Positions 55,431 through 64,000 of a DNA stretch of 64,000 nt are shown in pieces. Each line of letters begins with the position of its first letter. The first letter of the stretch is position 1. Under the pieces are notes generated by a model. It did no database searches, was not told the origin of the DNA, and was given only the letters and a program-made list of their open reading frames with translations. The stretch is from Collybiopsis luxurians FD-317 M1 (taxonomy: Eukaryota > Basidiomycota > Agaricomycetes > Agaricales > Omphalotaceae): contig KN834814.1 of the NCBI GenBank assembly GCA_000827265.1, forward strand, positions 211,273 through 275,272. Reading direction: 5' to 3'. A program made the position numbers and the translations under genes.

Positions 55431-57745
55431 ATGGCGATACTCAAGCAGGTATGTAGTCGCTAATCTTCCCTATAGACACCCCCTTTTGTTTCCCATTCTA
55501 CTCCTCGAGTTGATACCTTTGTCCTGATCGATGTTCATCTGGCACATTTCGATACAGTATAGCACCGAACTTGCTCCCTTTCACCTGCATTTTCTCATTA
55601 TCGGAGGCGGTATATGCGGGTTTTCAGCTGCTATCGCTCTTAGGCGCGAAGGCCATCAGGTAACAGTCATCGAAAAGGATAAGACTTTGGACGAAGTAAG
55701 TCTTCATCTGCCGAGAGTTTTTGTATGTATCTGATCCGTCGGACGTGGAATCCTTAGGGAACAAACGAAGGTTGTCGCATCCCCCCCAATTTATACAAAA
55801 TCCTTTGTGAATGGGGTCTAGAAGCAGAACTGCAGAAGATTTCGTCAAGACTGGAAACTACTAATGTTCTATCCTATCAAACTGGAGCGTATCTCGGTGG
55901 CATTCAATGGGACCAAGAGGTACTAGACGAGACGAGGGGAGAACTTCGGCTGACCTCGGTAAGAATGCCCTCCTAAGATTCTCTTTTCTGTTTGCCTAAC
56001 TTCACATTTCTCCTCTGGATTTTTATTTTCCTTAAATGGACAGTACTCCGCTCTCCGCGCTCTTCTCTGTCACAAAGCACTGTCTGAAGGAACATGTGTG
56101 CGTTTCGGCGCCAGAGCCATTTCCATTGATTCCGCTTGCCCTTCCGTCACCCTAGATGGAGGCGACATTATTCGTGCAAATGTGGTAGTTGGGGCGGACG
56201 GAGTCGACGGCCTAGCGCGGAGATGCATATCCGGTACTCAACCACGAGAAGAAGAAGAGGGTGGCGAGGTACTCAAGGCGTTTAGGTATACATCAAATCT
56301 CGCTCTATGAAGGACACTCTGAAAGCTGCTTTACATAGCACCTCCATTCCCAAACGCTATCTACTCAGCGACCCAAAACTGGCATATCTGAATCATCGGA
56401 GGGAAAATGTTGGTATATTCGCACCTCTAAAGTTACTGATAATTGACTTTCGCTCGGAGGAATTCAGGATATGCTCATCTGGATTGGACATGACTACTCA
56501 GCCTTAGGGTTCGCCAGCGTAAGCTGCACGTTTCTCGAGATCCTTTTCCATCCAGGATATCCTTCACCTAACGATGATACTTATATCTAGGGCAACGATT
56601 TTTTCCTCTGTGTCTATGGATTTAACTCGAGCGCGGAAGATTTACGATATACTTTGCGTGGGGCGGACCCTAGGTGCACGATCCTGCATTCAAGAAAAAA
56701 TAAGATTAATCTGACATTTTCATGTAGTCTCCGTAGATTTTGTTCCGTTACGAGCCTAGCCTGCACTTCCCTCAAACACGAGCATGTGCTTGACAACTGG
56801 GTGAAGGAAAAACTAGTAGTAATCGGTGATGCCGCTCACCCGTTACCGGTAAGTGCTCCTGGTCTCGGCCAAATATGCAAGAGTAAATGGCTGGCAGAAG
56901 TTGGTATTGACTTGGACCTTTAGCCCAGTTCAGGACAAAGATGTGCCTTGTCTGTTGAAGACGGCGCAGTTTTGGGGAAGCTTTTCTCCATAACAGGCTC
57001 TCGCTCCTCCCCACTATTACCCTACATTCCTACCCTTCTTGCTGCATTTCATTCCATTCGATATTCCCGTTGTGCTTCCATTCAAACAAAAGAGCTAGGA
57101 CTGGTGCACTATATGACTATGCCGGGAGTCAGCAACGCAGAACCGGACGTAAGAGAGCAAGGTATTTGGGCAAAGAGGGATGAAGCAGGAATCATAGTTG
57201 TTCCGGTAAAAACGGGGATGCCAGAGTACTATGCGTCTAGCTTCAGTGAAGAGGATACCGATAGTGAATTCGAGGAAGAGAGTGCTTTTTCCTGGCTCGT
57301 TCATTGGGACAGCGAAAGCACTGGTGAGCGTGGTGTGTCTCCTGAGTGGGTTGAAATCGTCGAGACGTTCGGTTACGAGGCCAAAGAAGAAGCGGAGGAA
57401 TGGTGGGCTACTTGGGGAAGGTTCCGAAATCCGGGAGTTTGGAATGGAGAATGGGGGGTTATGGTAGATGATGAAGGAGCTGCTATCATGGGAAGCTTAG
57501 GCTTGGAAATTTCTCGTTCCAGCTCTTCCCTGGTTTCGAATATGTCTTTCTCCTCGTCCTATCAATCCTCGTATCCCTACTCTTTGGTCATAAACCCCTC
57601 TTTCAGCTCCGATTCTTTCTCTTCCATTTCCTCTAATTCCTTGTCTGACCACGATTCGGAATTATTGACAGAGTTCGACTGGCACTACGCCACGACAGCC
57701 ATGTCATCCGGTTTCCAACATGGTGGATGTTGCCTTTTGATTTGA
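55431..57745 (+). CDS. FAD-dependent monooxygenase with C-terminal CLLI prenylation-type box
   Basis: Class A flavin monooxygenase (salicylate-hydroxylase type). The N-terminus is either a 6-residue exon from the ATG at 55431 (MAILKQ) or a direct ATG at 55531; both lead into FHLHFLIIGGGICGFSAAIAL, the FAD GxGxxG fold. Then VTVIEKDKTLDE, CRIPPNLYKILCEWGL, ANVVVGADGVDGLARR (the D-G motif), LVVIGDAAHPLP spliced to PSSGQRCALSVEDGAVLG (second FAD motif). After the enzyme core is an acidic/Trp region (YEAKEEAEEWWATWGRFRN), then about 90 Ser/Tyr-rich residues ending GFQHGGCCLLI at 57745. C-L-L-I fits a CaaX box (geranylgeranyl type). All catalytic-domain junctions keep frame. An end of this kind is unusual for the family. 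Its last ~100 codons are duplicated at 62646-63125. Confidence 0.78.
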
Positions 57746-57920
57746 GTCTTGGGTTCTTTCTTTCAACTTCTTGGACTATCGTACAGGCAACCAGGATTGG
57801 AAAGGTTCTTCCGGCTGCAAATAGAAATGTACAACTTGTGTATATTCTGTGTAACTACATAATACTTACTGCTGTGATGTTGGGTGTGCATCGTTTGTGC
57901 ATCGTCCTACTTCCAGCCAG
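57441..57920 (+). repeat. Segment duplicated at 62646-63125 (copy A, in the monooxygenase 3' end)
   Basis: Covers the last ~100 codons plus about 170 bp of 3' flank. High identity to copy B in the same orientation, 5.2 kb downstream. Confidence 0.85.
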
Positions 57921-58173
57921 CGCGCATGTAAGGTTCAGTCCTTACATAAAATTGCGTTCGACCGTGTATTTGAAATTATGAGATGAGCTTCCGTATTCCC
58001 AGCACGATGTGGAGTAGATCGGATATTTCCGATGCTTAGCATCGATATCGATACGCGGCAAAACGGTCTGAGCACCTGCACCAATCGTGGATACTGTTCC
58101 CTGAAACGGCCTACTAGCTACTCGGTTTCAACAGAGATACTTACGACTCCCAAGTGTCAGCTTAGTTCTCAAA
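57746..58173. other. Intergenic, 428 bp
   Basis: Monooxygenase 3' UTR (inside the duplicated segment up to about 57920) and the promoter of the CHAT gene. No gene. Confidence 0.4.
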
Positions 58174-61100
58174 ATGACAATTTTACAAGTCAGGATCAAG
58201 CTATCGAAAATGCAACATTCAGACCACATGGAAATAGATGGAAACCGGTACACAGCAGAAGTGGTGCCCTCCGAGTCCGGTGGTATGTGGTCAACGCTAT
58301 TCCAGGGCAATCTGTTAAATGAGATACAACACTCATACTGTATGCAGATGAATATGTTGACATTGGCATTGGTTCAGAGTGGGGCAATCTGTCCAACACA
58401 ATGACGAAGTTGAAGGGTAACATGGGTAAGATCGATACCATTGTCCACTAGCTTTCGCGCTAAAAACCTCAGTCTCCTGTTCTACACCTATCGTACTTCA
58501 TAATAACGCCCTCACCCCTCTAATACCGGAGTACCCGAAATTTGAGATACCCCATTCTCCCTGGGTCGTTCTTACTGTGATAAACGCTCCACAGTCTTGC
58601 CTCGCTGGTGATAGTATGGGCGCCTCCCTTCTTCGGCTCGGAAAGCTGTTTTCCGAGCAGTATTCTTCGTACAAGCAAACATCCGATCTCGAATTGGCTA
58701 TCCTTTTCCAGTGGTTCTCAGTACAGTTTCTCCATGATCAGGATATGTTTGACCTCGCTATCGGATATCTATTGCTATCATTGACAGATCGCTTCGCTCT
58801 GTTCAGTGAAATGGCTCAATTATACAGGATCATCTCGGTAGCTAAATGGGGCCTGAATCATTGCGGCACCAATCCTTCTTCACAAGGCACTGTCCTTGCC
58901 CACCTCGCCTACTTGCTAACAATTGGATACAAACGTTATGGGAAAGGGCTAAATGATCATGAGGCCTTCTCATTATGTCGTGGTTTCTTCGATAAACTTG
59001 CTGAAGACAGGACATACAGGCTTGTCACGACCTTCAGAGGTCTCATATATGAACACTTCAGATTGTTTTCAGATGTAGACAATCTTCATGAAGCTGTTCA
59101 ACTGTCATATGAATCGTTAACGCTCTGTCCGATGACCGATATATTAGAGCATAGACAATGCTATCAAGCTCTTGGGCAGGCTCATTTGCAGCGTTTCAAG
59201 GTCCTCCATCATCCCACTGACCTTGATGAAGCAGTCACGCAAACTCGAGAATCATTCAAGTTCCAGCCCAAAGACTACACTCAGGAAAACCTCATGCAGG
59301 ATACGTATAGGCTGGCTTCAATTATACACATGCGCTATGAAGCTTGGCGAGATCCAGTGGATCTAGCAGATTGTATTCAGAAGCTCCGGGAAGTGGTGGA
59401 TACTACTTCGGATGGTCACCCTGACTATCACGCATCATTGCTCCTACTTGTGCGCTGCCTCATTCAAAATCGAGACCAAGAGGGAGCTTTGGTTCTACTT
59501 CGCCGCAGCCCCACCGGCGGAAAAGGGGAGCTGATGCTGGAAGTTGCACAATTATGGCGTATGTGCTTTGAACAGCATCCAACCGTGTCAGATGAAAGCC
59601 TCATAAATGAGGCGATTCATATTTTACAAGCGTTTCTTCATCGTTCAGATCTTTCTACTCATTTACAAACTAAGATTAAACTGGAATTGGGGTTGTCACA
59701 TATTGCGCGATTCAAATTGCTGTGTGATAACACTGATGCAACCTCCGCTGCTAGGTGGTTAATGGAATCGATTGTAGAACATCCTAATTCCTCAGCTTTG
59801 CGGGCATTGGTAGAGGTATACCTTGATCAAGAATCGCCGATATTTGATGTTGGCATTGGCCTCAGTCATCTGGCTCCGTTGCTTGGCATGGGGGATCTAG
59901 ATCATATGGAGCTGTTGCATTTTGCCTATCAAAAACTACTAGCAGTGGATCCCTCTCTCAATGTGACAATGAGCTCAGACCAAACTCTCCTTCTCAAGCT
60001 TAGCCTCCTACTGGGACATGCAGCCAATATTCAACTTCATATCAATTCACGACTCGCTGCCCTTCACTCTTTAGATGACTTTGTGAAGCGCTTCTTGCCT
60101 CTGGCTATGGAGAAACTATGTTGCGCAGGTCTTCTAAGTGAAGCCCTTGATTTTCTTGACCGCACGAGAGGCCTGTTCTGGTCACAGACACTATGCCTTC
60201 GCACAGATATCAATGAAGTACCTCCTTCATTTCGTGATAGATTCCGCCTCCTCAGCAACCACCTTGAGCTGATAACAGGCAGCTATGCACCCTTAACATG
60301 GGATGCTCCTGATCCAGCATACAATTCCTTAAGGATACGAGTCAAAGCGGAGTTTGATCAGCTGGTGGACCAAATACGAGCAACTCCGGGAAAAGAGTGT
60401 TTCTTGAAGCCGGCGCCTGTGGTGGAAATGTTGTCCAAGAAATCCAAGAGCGACATCATTGTGACACTTTTTGTCTGCAGTGACTGCAGCCGTGCTCTGA
60501 TAGTTCAGCGCAAGTCAGAACACGAAGATTTAGTGATTAGTTCACTGGAGCTAGATGGGCTGACAGAAGATAATCTTGGAATTCTTGCTGTGTCAGTTAC
60601 CAGGTCAAGTCGTGGAGAGGCTGAAGAGGTTTCATCACCCCAGTCAAATGACTCAGTTAATCAGGAATCTAAAGATGAGAAAGGCGCTTGTGATACAAGA
60701 GCAATCAGACTGTCAAAAGGCTTGAGCTTGGTTGAAATTCTTGCAAAGATATGGCAAAAAATTGTGAAACATATCATCCAAAAGCTTGGTCTCAATGTGT
60801 GTAGCATCCCACTAATGGTATGATGTATGCTGATTGGACTATATTTCCTCTGTACTAGAAAAGGGTAGGACATGATCGTCCTAGACTGTGGTGGTGTCCA
60901 ACCGGCCATTTTATGTTCTTGCCACTTCATGCCGCTGGCATGTACACTATGAGATCTGACTGCTTCTGGTATGCATCTGAGCAGTGTTCTGATTATGTGG
61001 TTTCATCTTATACACCAACATTGGCCACCCTTGCTAATGGACGACATTCATTTGAACCGCTGGCATACTCAGACATGAGAATGCTGCTCACAGCTGTTCC

Positions 61101-61767
61101 ATATCCCTATCAAGGCACCTTGCTACGTGGAACGAGTTCTGAGCTCCAGCGCATTGCAAGTGTGATCCCTTCTTCTTTGCGGATTACATTATGCCCAGAA
61201 GATGATACCTTGTTAGACCCTAAAGCAGGCACTTCTGTCAATACCATTCTTGATAATCTGCGGGATGCAACGCTCTTCCACTTAGCGAGCCATGGTGTAC
61301 AGGATGCAACTAATCCACTGGACAGTGCATTTATTATGCGGGATGGGAGATTGACCATTTCCAGTCTCATGCATCTTCCACAACCTCGAGCGTTCCTTGC
61401 CTTCCTCAGCGCTTGTGAGACTGCAAAGAATGCTCAAGGTCAATCAAATGAGGCCATTCATCTAGTAGCTTCTATGCTGTTTGTTGGTTTTAAAAGTGCT
61501 ATTGGAACAATGTGGTAAGTTCATCTGTATCAATGACTCATTCCAGCATGATCTCTTGATACTGTTATAATGTTCTCCAGGCCTATGGCAGACATAGACG
61601 GACCAGATGTGGCAGAAATGATATATCAACAGCTTCTTACTGAAGCTATGAAAAACCCTGTTGATTGTGATGTCATTCCGTATGCACTAGACGATGCCAC
61701 TCGTGCAATGCAACAGAAAGGTCTACCTCCAGATCGCTGGGCCCAGTTTGTACATTATGGGATATAA
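58174..61767 (+). CDS. TPR-CHAT protease (caspase/separase-like)
   Basis: Predicted cysteine peptidase of the CHAT family with degenerate TPR helices. Most of the gene is one 748-codon exon (58577-60823, in frame from a GTG, so its true start is upstream by splicing). Helical pairs such as HRQCYQALGQAHLQRFKVLH and TDLDEAVTQTRESFKFQPKD are TPR-like. An intron near 60796-60866 joins LN to KRVGHDRPRLWWCPTG. The CHAT domain follows: FMFLPLHAAGMY, LRDATLFHLASHGVQD with catalytic His at 61291-61293, and AFLAFLSACETAKNAQ with catalytic Cys at 61414-61416, then MLFVGFKSAIGTMW joined by the last intron to PMADIDGPDVAEMIY; stop at 61765-61767. About 1,150 residues. The upstream frame from the ATG at 58174 (MTILQVRIKLSKMQHSDHME) looks C2-like but needs a splice or has a frame break near 58290. 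Confidence 0.8.
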
Positions 61768-62114
61768 TCAACTTGTACTAGTAGTTCAACAAAGAGATTC
61801 TTAGGGATTTATACCAGCATACTTATAATATAAGAAAAGCGGTTGTACGGTTTTGCAGATATGTATTGCCTGATTTGGACTTTAAGTGTTCAATGTTCAA
61901 TTCCTCAATTCAATCTGCATTCTGCTCGCTTGCTACATTGGATATGAACAAGCAAAAGAAGGTTCGTATAGATACTAAATACAAGCTATGCCTATGAACT
62001 AGGTATATCCAAATTTCCTTCCAGTATTCTATGTATGTACCATATGCACAGTATTCCAAGTATATCGCGTTAGTCGATAGATATGCAGTAGATCGATAAA
62101 TGCTTGTAAAAGTC
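61768..62114. other. Intergenic between convergent genes, 347 bp
   Basis: 3' flanks of the CHAT gene and the broken gene. Nothing else seen. Confidence 0.4.
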
Positions 62115-62690
62115 TCACTCTTCATCCTCATCCTCATCCTCATCCCGCTCTCCCTCGTCATCCTCAACAACCTTCCAATCCTCAGGCTCCCAACTCAAAT
62201 CCCCATCCGCATAGTTAAAAATCATATTGACCTTTGCGTTCTTCAAATGCGGCTTCCTCGCAACCCACCTAACAAATGCTCGACTCTCATCCGTTTCCGA
62301 CGTCCTGATTGCCCTCTTCGATATGTTTGTCCGCAGAATATCAATCCGGTTTTTGTATTCGGGAAAGAGTCGCTCGTTGGCTCTGTGAAAGGCCCATAAA
62401 AGTTCACGGACTCTGCAAAGGTTATAAAGAGTAGGGAGGAATGCAATGCTAAGCACCTCGGACAAAGCTACAAAAGAAAACACCCAACTTACTCGTCGAT
62501 TCGCCTATCCATCATCTGCCAGTTCAAGATCCTATCCAATCTCCACAAGCTCAAGACCTCATCGCCTTTAAGACCGTAATCGGTTTCCTCGCCTTTTGTA
62601 ACTATCACCAAAGGTCCTTTCCCCTTCTCCTCATCCTTAGTGGTACCGAATACCGGAAGTTTGGAATGGAGAATGTGGGGGTATAGATAA
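62115..62690 (-). pseudogene. 5'-truncated gene of unknown family
   Basis: Two exons read cleanly: the outer one (about 62493-62680) with KGEETDYGLKGDEVLSLWRL and RILNWQMMDRRIDE, spliced to VRELLWAFHRANERLFPEYK and ESRAFVRWVARKPHLKN (62115-62403), ending in an acidic tail (DEDEDEDEE). Upstream, the frame runs about 40 bases into the antisense of the duplicated monooxygenase tail and meets TGA TAG, with no start codon. So the 5' end appears to have been replaced by duplication copy B. A short upstream intron with its AG at that TAG is the alternative. No family recognised. Confidence 0.5.
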
Positions 62691-63125
62691 TGAAGGAGCT
62701 GCTATCATGGGAAGTTCAGGCTTGGAAATTTCTCGTTCCAGCTCTTCCCTGTTATCAAATTCGTCTTTCTCATGTTCCTATCAATCGTCGTATCCCTACT
62801 CTTTGGTCATAAACCCCTCCTTCAGCTCCGATTCTTTCTCTTCCATTTCCTCTAATTCCTTGTCTTTTTCAGACTATGATTCGGAATTATTGGCCGAGCT
62901 CGACTGGCACTACTACGCCACGACAGCGATGTCATCCGGTTTCCAACACGGTGGATGTTGTCTCTTGATATGAGTCTTGGGTCATCTTTTGAACTATCGT
63001 ACAGGCAACCAGGATCGGAGAGGTTCTTCCGGTTGCAAACAAAAATATATTTTGTGTATATCCTGTGTAACTACATAACACTTATTGCTGTGATGTTGGG
63101 TATGCATCGTCCTACTTCTGGTCAG
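62646..63125 (+). repeat. Duplicated monooxygenase 3' end (copy B), keeps the CLLI frame
   Basis: Direct copy of 57441-57920. From the ATG at 62707 an 88-codon frame keeps the Ser/Tyr-rich tail and ends GFQHGGCCLLI at 62973, with a small in-frame insert (F-S before DYDSELL). It lacks the FAD domain and any upstream exon, so it is a fragment; translation is not established. Confidence 0.8.
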
Positions 63126-63136
63126 ATAACCTCTGG

Positions 63137-64000
63137 TCATTTGTACACTGGCAGACTGCGAGCCTGGCCAGTGATGATATCGATGTACTTCTGCGTGGCA
63201 TCCCTGATATTGGCCCAAGCATTCAAAAGTACCGGCCTCGCATTGGCGAGGATTGAGGCTCCCGAAGTGCTTAAGAGCAAGTTCCAAGTGTTCACGTCGT
63301 TTAAGTTCTGAGAGATACCGCTCCAGACGCCAGTTATACTTGTCAGGGACGCAGCTATCTTTTGCATGTATGGCAGCAAGCTGGTATTGTTTAGCACCAA
63401 GTAAAGTGCAAGAGGTAGAGGACTCACGTTTCTAGTTTCTGTGCAGTGTCTTTGGCAATGCCAACTTGAGCCTTCAGCTCGTTGATGGCCGCTTTCAACT
63501 ACAAATTCATTCAAAACTACTGCTGAGTCATACATCCCCAAAAAGGACTTACTTGACCAATTTGTATAATGCGTTCGATGGTCATTCCCAACAATGAAAC
63601 TCCGCCCGATACCAGAGCACCCGTAAACAACACTGTTTATAGTCATCGTTCAATGTAATGTAAAATGTTATGAGTAAAAGCATACTGACTGCCTCCTGGA
63701 ATGAACGCTGCGGCAGCAAAGATCACGAGAGCACCGATACCAAGAAGGACTGCTTGGAGCGTCAGCTGTTTGACCTGCTCGCTGAGATCATCTATGGTCC
63801 TCTCCCAACTAAGAGTTCACGATTAAGTCAATTTATAATTAGCGCTGCACGTATGGGCAATAGCCGGTGCTTACGTTTCGATGTTTGTCTTACACTCATT
63901 GATAGCTTGAATAACGGCGTTCATCGCATTATTCCAACGGTTCTGGTAGGTGAGACTAGATTATGGTGAGCTAGAGCATTGCATACATAAATGGTAGCTC
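63137..64000 (-). CDS. Coiled-coil protein with hydrophobic hairpin, alpha-pore-forming-toxin-like; 5' end outside
   Basis: Partial: continues beyond the right edge. Exons read leftwards give a helical segment (NAVIQAINECKTNIET), TIDDLSEQVKQLTL, then two adjoining hydrophobic stretches, GIGALVIFAAAAFIPGG and LFTGALVSGGVSLLGMTI, a second heptad segment (KAAINELKAQVGIAKDTA), and a final helix pair with SITGVWSGISQNLNDV and ARPVLLNAWANIRDATQKYI, stop at 63137-63139. Helix, hydrophobic hairpin, helix with no signal peptide seen matches the layout of alpha-helical pore-forming proteins (HBL/XaxA type), which have many homologues in agaricomycetes. This is based on pattern only. About 200 residues visible, four or five small introns, all in frame. 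Confidence 0.55.

Noticed and set aside
55581..57745. Monooxygenase as a pseudogene because several single frames end in stops
   Set aside because: Each stop lies in a short intron with consensus borders; splicing restores the FAD motifs and the D-G motif.
62707..62973. Copy B CaaX frame as an independent gene
   Set aside because: It is only the tail of the duplicated monooxygenase, with no promoter or domain seen; kept as a repeat.

Overview
The window is nuclear DNA of a filamentous basidiomycete, most likely an agaricomycete. Evidence: dense genes on both strands, almost every gene cut by many 45-110 nt introns with GTRNGT/YAG borders, and families typical of mushroom-forming fungi (Def1-like, PAN3, TPR-CHAT, small secreted repeat proteins, expanded MFS transporters). 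I could not assign a species. I saw no rRNA, tRNA, CRISPR array, plasmid or viral genome.

Layout. 0-6.4 kb: a sugar transporter cut by the left edge, then a Def1-type CUE protein, both on minus. 7.1-11.2 kb: two minus-strand paralogues encoding secreted proteins built from repeated two-cysteine modules. 12.5-18.4 kb: a DHA1 MFS exporter (plus) facing a secreted type-B carboxylesterase (minus), then an empty stretch. 18.4-25.4 kb: a very long rhodanese plus dual-specificity phosphatase and choline-phosphate cytidylyltransferase, both plus. 26.5-30.8 kb: an aldo-keto reductase, a patch of inverted repeats, and two related minus-strand genes sharing a V-G-R-D-Q motif. 31.2-37.2 kb: TFIIE beta and the spliceosomal helicase Prp2/DHX16, transcribed divergently from a ~90 bp gap, then a small membrane protein. 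37.8-41.9 kb: a monocarboxylate-type MFS gene flanked by two direct copies of an ~800 bp repeat. 42.3-48.7 kb: PAN3 and dipeptidyl peptidase III (minus). 49.9-54.2 kb: an F-box protein and O-acetylhomoserine sulfhydrylase (plus). 55.4-64 kb: an FAD monooxygenase with a prenylation-type C-terminus, a TPR-CHAT protease, a partial gene broken by a duplication, and at the right edge a protein with the layout of alpha-helical pore-forming proteins.

How the genes relate. Most are housekeeping genes without an obvious shared pathway: transcription and RNA turnover (Def1, TFIIE beta, Prp2, PAN3), lipid and sulphur metabolism (CCT, O-acetylhomoserine sulfhydrylase), signalling (phosphatase, F-box) and transport. 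The right-hand 9 kb looks different. A caspase-like CHAT peptidase with an intact His/Cys pair converges on a membrane-hairpin protein, and a 0.5 kb duplication flanks the protease. That pair is the best candidate for an undescribed protease-effector system. The V-G-R-D-Q genes and the modular secreted proteins are the next most unusual content.

Exon borders were assigned by reading splice consensus and frame by eye. Gene ends are firm where a start or stop is named; internal exon borders are provisional.
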